Shown: positions 41,904-49,579 of the stretch, piece by piece
Position numbering within the stretch: position 1 is the stretch's first letter
How the letters are laid out: each line of letters starts with the position of its first letter
DNA from: JACPFV01 sp038043245
GTDB lineage: Bacteria; Pseudomonadota; Gammaproteobacteria; Nevskiales; Nevskiaceae
Reading direction: 5' to 3'
DNA: 64,000 bases
NCBI GenBank assembly: GCA_038043245.1
Contig: JBBTCH010000012.1
Location: 1 to 64,000 of the forward strand
Program-made: the position numbers and the translations under genes
Notes under the pieces: model-generated
What the model was told of the DNA's origin: nothing
Seen by the model: only the letters and a program-made list of their open reading frames with translations
Database searches by the model: none

Positions 41904-42986
41904 GTGAAAAAAACCTTCTGGGGTATTGGCATCGTTGTGGTCGTGACCGCCACGGCTGCACTGTTGTTGAAGCAACCTGCGGTGCAGGACCGGCTGGTGG
42001 AAAAGATCATCCGCAAGAACATGGACAACCGCGACCGCCAGGCGCTGTTCGCCGACGACGCGCTGCGACTGCTGGTCTGCGGCAGTTCGTCGCCGTTCCC
42101 GTCCGACGAACGTGCGCGGCCCTGCCTCGCCGTCATCGCCGGCGGCAAGTTCTACGTGGTCGACACCGGCCCCGGCTCGTGGAACCGCATGGCGCTGCTG
42201 CGCATCCCGGGCGAGCGCATCGGCGGCGTGATGTTCACCCACTTTCATTCGGATCACGTCGGCGACCTCGGCGAATTCAACATGCAGACCTGGGTTGCGG
42301 GACGCGACGCCCCGCTGCAAGTCTACGGACCGGCGGGTATCGAGCGACTCGTCGCCGGATTCCGCGAGGCCTATGCGCTCGACACCGGTTACCGCATCGC
42401 CCATCACGGCGCCGAGATGCTGTCGCTGGAGCGCGGCCAGATGCAGGCGCGGCCTCTCGTCTTGGACAGCAAGGGGGGACTGCGCCCGGTACTCACCGAG
42501 GGTGATCTGAAAGTCAGCGTGTTCCCGGTCACGCACACACCCATCGACCCGGCGGTCGGCTACCGTTTCGACTACAAAGGCCGCTCGCTGGTCATCAGCG
42601 GCGACACCATCAAGGACAAAAACCTGATTGCCGCATCGCGCGGCGCCGATGTACTGGCGCACGAGGTGCAGAACCAGCACATGGTGGCCCAGCTGCGCGA
42701 GGCCGCTCATGAACTCGGCCGTCCGCGGCTGGAGAAAATCTTCAGCGACATCCCGAGCTATCACACCAGCCCGGTCGAAGCCGCCGAGGCCGCCAACGAA
42801 GCCGGCGTGGCGACGCTGCTGATGTATCACCTGACACCGCCGCCGCCCAATGCCATCGCCGAATCCGCGTTTCTGCGCGGCGTCGCCGAGGTGCGGCCGC
42901 AAGGCATCGTGATGGCGCGCGACGGGATGGTCATCGAGCTGCCGCTGGCCGGTGGCGTGGCCGTGGTGCGCCAGTTGAACTGGTAA
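41904..42986 (+). CDS. Membrane-anchored metallo-beta-lactamase-fold hydrolase
   Basis: A 360-aa protein with a single N-terminal membrane anchor (TFWGIGIVVVVTATAALLL) and a metallo-beta-lactamase domain of the RNase Z/arylsulfatase-like branch: metal motif FTHFHSDHVGDL (about residue 113), VTHTPIDPAVGYRF, the Asp ligand in LVISGDTIKD, and a late His in YHLTPPPP. It is predicted to act outside the cytoplasm, perhaps on esters or phosphodiesters, with unknown substrate. It starts at a GTG touching the preceding TGA and is the last gene of the plus-strand string that begins at argH. Confidence 0.85.
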   Translation: MKKTFWGIGIVVVVTATAALLLKQPAVQDRLVEKIIRKNMDNRDRQALFADDALRLLVCGSSSPFPSDERARPCLAVIAGGKFYVVDTGPGSWNRMALLRIPGERIGGVMFTHFHSDHVGDLGEFNMQTWVAGRDAPLQVYGPAGIERLVAGFREAYALDTGYRIAHHGAEMLSLERGQMQARPLVLDSKGGLRPVLTEGDLKVSVFPVTHTPIDPAVGYRFDYKGRSLVISGDTIKDKNLIAASRGADVLAHEVQNQHMVAQLREAAHELGRPRLEKIFSDIPSYHTSPVEAAEAANEAGVATLLMYHLTPPPPNAIAESAFLRGVAEVRPQGIVMARDGMVIELPLAGGVAVVRQLNW

Positions 42987-43011
42987 CCGCTGAAAGCGAG
43001 CGCGCTTAGCC

Positions 43012-44019
43012 TCAGAACTTGGCCGAAAGACTCACCGCGCCAAATCGGTCGCCGCGGTCCTGTCCACTGAATTCCTTGGTGCGGTAGACCAGCGTGTAGG
43101 AGAGTCTCAACCCGCCGAGGGTCATCGCGGCGCCTGCCTGGATATCGGCGACGAAATAGCGCTTGTTCACACTCAGACTGTCTCCGTCGGTATTGCCGTC
43201 GAGAAACAGGTTGCGGCCGATGGCGCGCCCGTCGACGCCGCCGAATAAATACCAGCCCACCGCGCTGCGCGGCAGAAAAAATCCGGAGCCGGGCAGGCTC
43301 GGGCGAATGCGCGGCGCGCCAAAATCATTGCTCAGATCCTTGCCAATGCGCAGCATCAACCCGGCATTGAGATAGGTGCCGACGTTGCCGAGGCTGCCGC
43401 CCAGATGCGGGGTCGCATCAACCCCGAGCCCCAGTATTTCGGTCTGCGCCAGCGCACGCCATTTGCGCTCGTAGATCAGCGCGGCGCCCGGCTCGTCGTG
43501 CAACTGGTTGCGCCAGCCCAGCGCCTCATCGACGCCGATCAATCGGTGGAAGTTGTTCTGCACGCCCTCGCCGCCGGCCGAAGGTCCGACAATGCCCAGA
43601 TCCAGCTCCCAGGTGCTCAAGGTGTTCTCGGTTTCGGCGAGCACGGCAAAGCCGCCGTAGAGCCAGCCGGCATACGGGCGCTCGCCGGGTTGCGGCCCGC
43701 GAACCGTTGTGTCCATCGGCGTATAGATGTTGTGGCCCAGCACATAGCCCGCACGCAGCGCGGCGCTTTCGGGCATGCCCGGCAGGATCTCCGCAAAACT
43801 GCGCAGCAGGCCCGGCACTTCATTCTTCGGCGACAGGTAGGACAGCTGCAAGCCGTTGGTGTAGTGGCGGTCTGTGCCGGAAAACTTGTCGTTTTCCACC
43901 AACACATTGAACGTCCCTTCCGGAGCGTCATCGTCAGCCGCGGTGGCTGCGCATCCCACGCAAAGCAACAATAGCCCGGCCAGCGCCCGATGCAGGGCGC
44001 TGCCCTGAGCCTTGATCAT
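43012..44019 (-). CDS. lpxR: Outer-membrane lipid A deacylase LpxR family (DUF2219)
   Basis: A 335-aa outer-membrane beta-barrel with a signal peptide (cleavage near ATAA). The active-site strand FNVLVENDKFSGTDRHYTNGLQLSYLS (Asn, Asp, Ser/Tyr residues) and the ERPYAGWLYGG motif identify the LpxR/DUF2219 family, which removes the 3'-linked acyloxyacyl chain from lipid A in a calcium-dependent way. It ends in a typical terminal Phe strand (FGAVSLSAKF). The ATG at 44019 is the only sensible start. It is convergent with the MBL gene, with a 25-nt gap. Confidence 0.88.
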   Translation of the reverse strand: MIKAQGSALHRALAGLLLLCVGCAATAADDDAPEGTFNVLVENDKFSGTDRHYTNGLQLSYLSPKNEVPGLLRSFAEILPGMPESAALRAGYVLGHNIYTPMDTTVRGPQPGERPYAGWLYGGFAVLAETENTLSTWELDLGIVGPSAGGEGVQNNFHRLIGVDEALGWRNQLHDEPGAALIYERKWRALAQTEILGLGVDATPHLGGSLGNVGTYLNAGLMLRIGKDLSNDFGAPRIRPSLPGSGFFLPRSAVGWYLFGGVDGRAIGRNLFLDGNTDGDSLSVNKRYFVADIQAGAAMTLGGLRLSYTLVYRTKEFSGQDRGDRFGAVSLSAKF

Positions 44020-44045
44020 GGGTAGCGTTCTCTGTGCTTTCGACG

Positions 44046-44516
44046 TCAGGACTTGCCCTTGCCGTGCTCCTTGCCCTTCTTGGCCTTGTCCTTGCCACCA
44101 CCCGCTTTGCCGCCGCCGGATTTACCGCCACCTTTGCCACCGCTGTATTGCAGATTGCCGCTCTTGAGTCGGTGGAATTCATCGGAACCCGGTTTGATGC
44201 CCAGCTGCTTGGCGATGACGCCCCAGCCTTTGCCCCGGTTGGATTCGTAGACTTCGATCACGCGTTCCGGCGGCAGGCCGGCCCATTGGCCGAGCTGGAA
44301 CACCAGAAAGGCGTTGCCGGGATCGCCAACGCTGCCAATCACGGCGCGTACCTTGACCTGCGGCACACCAAACTGCGTGGACACCTGTGCCGAGAATCCG
44401 TCCATGTCCACACGCGCCTGCGCGTTAACGTTGCTCAGAAAATCTTCCAGGCCGCCCGCGTGCACGGGGCCTGCCGAGAGTGCCAACAGCATGAGTAGAG
44501 TCGATTTTATTTTCAT
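44046..44516 (-). CDS. Secreted Gly/Lys-rich protein of unknown function
   Basis: A 156-aa protein from the ATG at 44516, preceded by AAGGAG 7 nt upstream. The signal peptide ends GPVHA (residue 20). A small helical domain follows (LEDFLSNVNAQARVDMDGFSAQVSTQFG ... RVIEVYESNRGKGWGVIAKQLGIKPGSDEFHRL), then a tail of about 45 residues made almost only of Gly, Lys and Ser (GGKGGGKSGGGKAGGGKDK). The GKGWGVIAKQLGIKPGS stretch resembles a conserved bacterial unknown. The basic tail could bind nucleic acid, lipopolysaccharide or cell wall. No function is assigned. Confidence 0.75.
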   Translation of the reverse strand: MKIKSTLLMLLALSAGPVHAGGLEDFLSNVNAQARVDMDGFSAQVSTQFGVPQVKVRAVIGSVGDPGNAFLVFQLGQWAGLPPERVIEVYESNRGKGWGVIAKQLGIKPGSDEFHRLKSGNLQYSGGKGGGKSGGGKAGGGKDKAKKGKEHGKGKS

Positions 44517-44538
44517 CAGATTTCTCCTTGAGTCGTGG

Positions 44539-45129
44539 TTAGTTCTGCTTCCAGCCGCCAGCGTCCTCGTACCACCAGCCGGATTGTGCCTTGGCCATCC
44601 AGCGCTGCGCGAATACGCTCTGGATCTGGCCTTCCCACTGCGGCTGGCCATTGGCGACCGCGATCTCCCGGTACAAGGCCTTGCGGTCGTTGTTCTCGTC
44701 GGCGACCAGGCCTTTCGCCGCGTTGCGCTTGGCCAGCGGCACTGCGTTGGCGTCGCGCAGTTCCATCAGGCCGTCACCAGTCAGGCCGACCGCGCCCGAA
44801 TCCAGCAGCGGTTTCAAGGCGGCGAAGCGCGCTTCCATCGAGGCCTTGATGCGTTGCACCTCGGGCGAACTGACATCGATGTTCGGCTGCTGGCCCTCGG
44901 CGGCCTGCGCCGGCGGTACGACGACATCCAGCAGGGCGACGAACAGACGCGACGGCAGGCTCGAGGTCGGCTGGGGCTCCTCGGCTTTCGGAGCCGGCGC
45001 ACGCCACACATCGTCAATGATGCGATCCGCGGCTTTCTCCGCCGCCGCCGCCGGGAAATAGACGTTGATGGTGACGCAGGCGGTAGCCAGCAGGGCGCTG
45101 AAGAACGACATCGGCAGTTTGCGGGTCAT
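44539..45129 (-). CDS. ydbL: YdbL family protein (DUF1318), with lipobox
   Basis: A 196-aa exported protein from the ATG at 45129. The start ACVTINVYFPAAAAEKAADRIIDDVW is the DUF1318/YdbL hallmark. Here the segment is preceded by SALLAT and gives LATAC, a plausible lipobox, so the protein may be lipid-anchored, unlike periplasmic E. coli YdbL. The C-terminal domain has IKASMEARFAALKPLLDSGAVGLTGDGLMELRDANAVPL and WYREIA-type phrases (ALYREIAVANGQPQWE). In E. coli YdbL assists the YdbH-YnbE phospholipid bridge. It is downstream of ydbH on the same strand. A longer frame up to 45300 was rejected. Confidence 0.88.
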   Translation of the reverse strand: MTRKLPMSFFSALLATACVTINVYFPAAAAEKAADRIIDDVWRAPAPKAEEPQPTSSLPSRLFVALLDVVVPPAQAAEGQQPNIDVSSPEVQRIKASMEARFAALKPLLDSGAVGLTGDGLMELRDANAVPLAKRNAAKGLVADENNDRKALYREIAVANGQPQWEGQIQSVFAQRWMAKAQSGWWYEDAGGWKQN

Positions 45130-45191
45130 GGACGGCTCTCCAAGAAGGGTCGGATCCAGTATAGAACGTGGCAGATGGTTTTCCGTGCACA

Positions 45192-47060
45192 TCATTCCAG
45201 CTTCGGCCCACCGGACGCCTGCGCCGATTTGAGTTGCGACAGCAGGTTGGTCCACGACACGCGTTGCGCGTAACCCACCACGTTGATGCGCGGCAGCCAT
45301 GCGCCCTTGACCAGGTAATACCCCTTTTGTCCTTCGGCACTGCCTGCCGGCTCGACGCCATCCATCTGGCAGATGCCGTCGCGCAACACGCAGGAGATGC
45401 CGAGCCGGTCGTAGCCGAAATCTTCGAACACGCTCATGAACCCGTGCGCGAGAAACCCCGTCGGCCCGCCGCCGATGGCGGAGATATTGTCGATGGCGCG
45501 TTGCGAGATGCGGTGCTTGCTGTCGTCGTCCGGGGTCGAGTAGAGGCGCCCGTCGAAAGCCACCGGGCTCCAGTTGAGCAGGCGCAGGTTCTTGACCTCG
45601 CCATCGAGCCGGCCGGTGATGCGGCCGAACGAGAATGTGCGCGTCAGCCGCTCAAGGTCGAGCCGACGCATCTCCAGGTCGGCCATCACCCGCGGCAGCA
45701 CGCCGAACGGCTGCACCGCCTGCAGCTTGCTGACACGAAGGTTGCCATCGAACAACTGCGCTTCGAGCGCACCGTCAATCGTCCACACGTCATCGCGTAC
45801 CGTGAGGCCCGGCAGGCGACCCGCCAGCGTGCCGGTGAATTCCGGCCAGCCGAGCGCCTTGCACAGCGCGGTCAGGTTCAGCGGCTCCAGCGCACCGGTG
45901 AAATCGGCGTTGAGCTGCGCACCGCCGAGACCACGCAGCGCCAGACGCTCGACGTTGAGCGCGCCTTCCAGCAACGGCTGTCTCCAGGGTTCCAGCAGCG
46001 AAAAATCTTTCCCCTGCGCGCGAAACCTCATCTGCGAAGCACCAAGCGCTACCTTTTTGACAGCGCCGCCGCTCCATCTCAGTCGGGAGATCGCCGCGGA
46101 CATTGGCGACCAGTGGACATCACCCGCCATCTCGTCCAGCGACAGGCCAAGCTTGTCAGCCTTGAAGTTCACGCCATCAAGTTGCACATCGAGGTTTTGT
46201 ACCGCGCCATCGCTCAGCGCGAGTTGTGCACTCGCACGCCCATCGACGGTGACTCCGTCGAGCTTGCTGCCGATCAGAAACGGCTGCACGGCAGTTGCGA
46301 CCAGCGGCGCCAGATCCTGCGCCTGTACGACAGCCATCAGCGTCAGCAATTTGAAGCCCGCGTCCAGCTGACCGCTGGCTTCGACGCGGCCCGCCTTGCC
46401 CAACACACTGACCCAACGCTCGATGCCCCAGCCCTTTGCATTCTTGATCAGCGCAGCGTCCAGCTTGATCGGCAGCACACCAAAGTCAGCAAACACCGGC
46501 TCGGCGTAAACCTGGCCGCCCTGGGTTTTCAGCGCGATTTGCACACGGCCATTGTTGTGGAGACTCAGCTTCGCATCGGCCGACAGTTTCTCTGCCGCAT
46601 AGCGGCCGCTGGCCTCACTGAAATTGAAATTCTTGGCATGCAGCTCAGCGTCGATCTGATCCGCATCCTGTGTCAACGCAAGCTGCAGACCCTGCGACGG
46701 CAAAGCCAGCGCGGCCTGCCAGCGCAGCGCGCTGTGAAACTCGAATCGCGCGGTGCCGTCCAGCTTACCGAGGCCCGGCGCGATAGCGGTGAATTTTGCC
46801 TTGTCGCAACGCGCGCCCTGTCCAGCCGCGAGTTCGCGGCAGCTCAGCCTGAGATCCTGGATCGGTGCCTGGCCTGTCAGCGTGATGGCGCCGATGCGCA
46901 GCTGCAGAACCTTGGGCGGCAAAAGCTGGACTTCGATGTTCTCGGCACGCCAACCCGGCCCATCGACGCGGCGGATACTCAGCGAAAGATCGGACGCAAG
47001 CGCAGCAGGGCTCGCAAGCACCAGGAACAGCGCCGCCCGCTTGAGGTGTTTCAAGGCCAT
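45192..47060 (-). CDS. ydbH: YdbH family intermembrane lipid-transfer protein
   Basis: A 622-aa AsmA-like protein with an N-terminal signal/anchor (LKRAALFLVLASPAALA). The rest is repetitive beta strand expected to form a hydrophobic groove between inner and outer membrane. The C-terminal block VLRDGICQMDGVEPAGSAEGQKGYYLVKG...LPRINVVGYAQRVSWTNLLSQL is the YdbH signature. In E. coli YdbH is one of three partly redundant anterograde phospholipid carriers with TamB and YhdP. The partner lipoprotein YnbE, normally encoded between ydbH and ydbL, is missing from the 62-nt gap here. Confidence 0.9.
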   Translation of the reverse strand: MALKHLKRAALFLVLASPAALASDLSLSIRRVDGPGWRAENIEVQLLPPKVLQLRIGAITLTGQAPIQDLRLSCRELAAGQGARCDKAKFTAIAPGLGKLDGTARFEFHSALRWQAALALPSQGLQLALTQDADQIDAELHAKNFNFSEASGRYAAEKLSADAKLSLHNNGRVQIALKTQGGQVYAEPVFADFGVLPIKLDAALIKNAKGWGIERWVSVLGKAGRVEASGQLDAGFKLLTLMAVVQAQDLAPLVATAVQPFLIGSKLDGVTVDGRASAQLALSDGAVQNLDVQLDGVNFKADKLGLSLDEMAGDVHWSPMSAAISRLRWSGGAVKKVALGASQMRFRAQGKDFSLLEPWRQPLLEGALNVERLALRGLGGAQLNADFTGALEPLNLTALCKALGWPEFTGTLAGRLPGLTVRDDVWTIDGALEAQLFDGNLRVSKLQAVQPFGVLPRVMADLEMRRLDLERLTRTFSFGRITGRLDGEVKNLRLLNWSPVAFDGRLYSTPDDDSKHRISQRAIDNISAIGGGPTGFLAHGFMSVFEDFGYDRLGISCVLRDGICQMDGVEPAGSAEGQKGYYLVKGAWLPRINVVGYAQRVSWTNLLSQLKSAQASGGPKLE

Positions 47061-47101
47061 TTTCTGACCTTAACCAAAAAACACAAGCCGGGTTTTGGCC
47101 T

Positions 47102-47311
47102 TTATTCAGCCTTAAGCGGGGAGTGCTTACGAGCGGCAAGGATGCGCTCGACCTCTTGTTCCCAGCGCTTCAGCTCTTCGTCATAGCCTTCAAGCACACA
47201 GATGCCACAACCACCGCCACAGCAATCGGGCATCTCGGGCTTGGGCGGCAGCTCCTCGTGGTTCGATACGCCCGGCGTTGCCGGGCTGCTCACCACGAAC
47301 GGGGAGGTCAT
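47102..47311 (-). CDS. Small oxidoreductase-like-domain protein
   Basis: A 69-aa protein with PPKPEMPDCCGGGCGICVLEGYDEELKRWE, the hallmark of the oxidoreductase-like N-terminal domain (PF09791 type), a Cys-rich motif CCGGGCxxC that probably binds metal. It is a free-standing form lacking any enzyme domain. It overlaps the stop of the dehydrogenase gene by 4 nt (ATGA) and lies 41 nt upstream of ydbH. The function is unknown. The match is specific because of the four-Cys pattern followed by YDEEL. Confidence 0.85.
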   Translation of the reverse strand: MTSPFVVSSPATPGVSNHEELPPKPEMPDCCGGGCGICVLEGYDEELKRWEQEVERILAARKHSPLKAE

Positions 47312-48201
47312 TTCTTCGGGAACAATTTTTTATTGATGCGATACAGCGCCGAGATGTCTTCCTCACCGAACCCCTGCTTCATCAGTTCTTCATAGGGCGC
47401 GAGTGTCGCCTCGGTCACTGGCAATTTGCCGCCGAGTGCGCGCGCCATGCGCTGCACGATCAGCAGATCCTTGTGATGCAGCGCCAGCTTGAAGCCCGGC
47501 GGATAGCGGCCTTCGACCATGGTCTTGCCGCGATGGTTGATAAACCACGAACCCGCGGCACCGGAGCCGGTGACTTCGATCACCTTCTCCAGCGGCAGGC
47601 CAAGCGCCTCGGCAAAGGCGAGGCCTTCGGTGACCGCGTGGTTGATGCCGGCGCACATGACCTGGTTCACCGCCTTGGTCGCCTGCCCGGCGCCGTGCGG
47701 GCCCATGTGCAGATGACGCGCACCCATCGCCGCGAACAGCGGCGCGGCTTCGGTGAAATCCTTCTGCTCGCCGCCGACCATGAAGGTGAGTTTGGCGTTC
47801 CTGGCGCCTTCGGTGCCGCCGGTGATCGGCGCATCGAGAAAGCGCGCGCCGACTTTTTTCAATCGCGCGGCGGCTTCGATTGCGGTTTCGCGCGCGACGG
47901 TCGAGGTGTCGATCACCAGTTTTCCGCGCGCTGCAGGGATCGCAAGTGCATCCACCATCTCCAGCACTTGCGCATCGGCGGTGACGCAGAGGATCGTCGT
48001 GTCGCAATCGCTCCACACATCGGCGGGGTTTTCTGCGGCACGCACACCGAACTCCGCAGTGAAGTTCTTCGCCTTGTCCGTACTGCGGTTCCACTCCGCG
48101 CCCAGCAGGTGCTTGCGCGCCAGATGGCTGGCCATGTGCCAGCCCATTGAACCCAGACCGATGAATCCTGTCCTGAGCATAGTCGAAGGGCCGGCTTTCA
48201 T
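47308..48201 (-). CDS. NAD(P)-dependent dehydrogenase of the 3-hydroxyisobutyrate family
   Basis: A 297-aa beta-hydroxyacid dehydrogenase. The dinucleotide motif TGFIGLGSMGWHMASHL starts at residue 11, then FLDAPITGGTEGA, the Lys-containing GAGQATKAVNQVM (catalytic Lys), and GYPPGFKLALHHKDL in the C-terminal helical domain. The exact substrate (hydroxyisobutyrate, tartronate semialdehyde or other) cannot be told. The start at 48201 is coupled to the upstream stop. An internal ATG at 48180 is an alternative. The first codons include CCCTTCGACTATGCTCAGGA, which resembles a common intergenic repeat, so the N-terminal extension may derive from repeat DNA. Confidence 0.88.
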   Translation of the reverse strand: MKAGPSTMLRTGFIGLGSMGWHMASHLARKHLLGAEWNRSTDKAKNFTAEFGVRAAENPADVWSDCDTTILCVTADAQVLEMVDALAIPAARGKLVIDTSTVARETAIEAAARLKKVGARFLDAPITGGTEGARNAKLTFMVGGEQKDFTEAAPLFAAMGARHLHMGPHGAGQATKAVNQVMCAGINHAVTEGLAFAEALGLPLEKVIEVTGSGAAGSWFINHRGKTMVEGRYPPGFKLALHHKDLLIVQRMARALGGKLPVTEATLAPYEELMKQGFGEEDISALYRINKKLFPKK

Positions 48202-49016
48202 GCGCCGCGCGCCTCAATGATCAGGCTCTGGTTGCTGCGACCGATCTCGCCCTGCTCATCGAGCAGACGCGTATCGGTGATGCCGCGCCCGCCGCCCTGC
48301 GGGATCGTGCGCGCATCGAGGCAGACCCATTCCCCCACCGGGGCGCGATGCAGATATACCGTGAGATCGGGATTGACGAAGCTGTAGTGGCGCAGATCAA
48401 GACACAGACTGACGCCGTTGCCCGAATCCGCCGCGGTCATCACGCGCTGCAGCGGCGTCGGCGCCTCGCCCAGCACCAGCGGCTGGCGCATGCGCATCCA
48501 CATGGCGATGGCGCCACTGCCCCATTCGCCCTGCGCGATGCGCAGTTCCATGCCGGTGTGATAGCCGACGTCGGTGCTGAAGAACGGGAACCCGAAGGGT
48601 TTTGAAGCTTCCGGGCCGGGTGGACATTCGCGCGCCGCCGCGGTCGGCGTGGGCACCGGCACTTCGGCCTTGCGGATCGCCACGGCGCTGGCGTGCGCAA
48701 GCGTGGTGCCGTCAACCGATTTGAGTTCGGCCCGCAGCCACTGCACCTTGCGCCCCGCGCGCAGCGCACTCGCGCTCGTCACCAGCCGCGCGATGGGGAT
48801 CGGCTTCAGGATCTCGACCGTCACCCGCGACAGCGAAAACGTGTCGCCGGCGAGCTGCTCCAGCGAGCGCGCCAGCAGCGCCGACGGCGGGCCGGCGTGC
48901 TGGAAGTCCGGATGCCAGGGCCCGCGCGTGAGCTCGGTGGCCTCGAACGCCGCGCCGTGCGGAACGAAAAACGCCGCAGGCTGCGTCACTCGTTTGTCGT
49001 TCAGGGCGTGGGACAC
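48198..49016 (-). CDS. Acyl-CoA thioesterase, double hotdog (TesB/4HBT_3 type)
   Basis: A 272-aa protein with two hotdog halves. The first has WHPDFQHAGPPSALLARSLEQL, followed by SLSRVTVEILKPIP. The second has PLQRVMTAADSGNG, SFVNPDLTVYLHRAPVGEWVCLDART and GITDTRLLDEQGEIGRSNQSLII. This is the common TesB-like/acyl-CoA thioesterase arrangement in which the C-terminal half carries an Asp-Ser/Asn catalytic set. Chain specificity is unknown. It overlaps the lipoprotein gene upstream by 19 nt and the dehydrogenase downstream by 4 nt, so the three genes are probably one unit. Confidence 0.85.
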   Translation of the reverse strand: MSHALNDKRVTQPAAFFVPHGAAFEATELTRGPWHPDFQHAGPPSALLARSLEQLAGDTFSLSRVTVEILKPIPIARLVTSASALRAGRKVQWLRAELKSVDGTTLAHASAVAIRKAEVPVPTPTAAARECPPGPEASKPFGFPFFSTDVGYHTGMELRIAQGEWGSGAIAMWMRMRQPLVLGEAPTPLQRVMTAADSGNGVSLCLDLRHYSFVNPDLTVYLHRAPVGEWVCLDARTIPQGGGRGITDTRLLDEQGEIGRSNQSLIIEARGA

Positions 49017-49567
49017 GCCTCAGGCTTGGGCACCGGCTTGGCTTCGGGGGGCTGGCGCTTGAGCGTGAAGGTGTTGGTCGTGGCTTTGCCGGCCTTGTAC
49101 CAGGTCCAGGTCTGGGTCGCGTGATCCTTGTCCGCGATCGCGAGTTGCAGACGCCCCATGTACTCCTCGCCACTGGCCCAGTTGGTGATCGAATCGAAGC
49201 GCAAATCGAATTCGCCCGCCCGGGTGATGCGATGGGTCGGCATGCGCAGACGCGGCTGATTGCCGCTGGCGCAGTAATGCGTCATCAGCAGGCTGCCGCC
49301 GTCCATGTGGTAGAGGTTGGTCATTTCATGCGGCTTGCCGGGGAACATCACCTCGCGCAGCACGGCGCCTCCGGACGTCAATGTGATCCGGCCGGTGCCC
49401 TGCCACTTGCCATTGGCATCGTAGTAGTTCCAGTAGCCTTCGAGCGGTTTCAGCTGATCAAACAGCGCGCTGCGCTCCTGCGAGGTCGCCGGCGTTACCG
49501 CCACCGGCATCGGCGTACAGGCCGCCAACCAGAGTGTTGCAAGACCGACCAGGATTTTCACTTTCAT
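49001..49567 (-). CDS. Lipoprotein of unknown function (DUF-type calycin-like)
   Basis: A 188-aa predicted lipoprotein with lipobox LAAC (Cys 17). The mature domain opens LFDQLKPLEGYWNYYDANGKWQGTGRITLTSGGAVLREVMF, a pattern found in small beta-barrel proteins that carry a GxW motif. It continues with alternating hydrophobic strands to AIADKDHATQTWTWYKAGK and a Pro/Lys-rich tail. I do not know its ligand. It begins 12 nt downstream of speA and may be cotranscribed with it. Confidence 0.72.
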   Translation of the reverse strand: MKVKILVGLATLWLAACTPMPVAVTPATSQERSALFDQLKPLEGYWNYYDANGKWQGTGRITLTSGGAVLREVMFPGKPHEMTNLYHMDGGSLLMTHYCASGNQPRLRMPTHRITRAGEFDLRFDSITNWASGEEYMGRLQLAIADKDHATQTWTWYKAGKATTNTFTLKRQPPEAKPVPKPEACPTP

Positions 49568-49579
49568 GAGTCTCTCCTT

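Noticed and set aside
45168..47186. Plus-strand open frame of 672 codons opposite ydbH
   Set aside because: Antisense shadow of ydbH, with Arg/Gln-rich low-complexity sequence and no recognisable motif.
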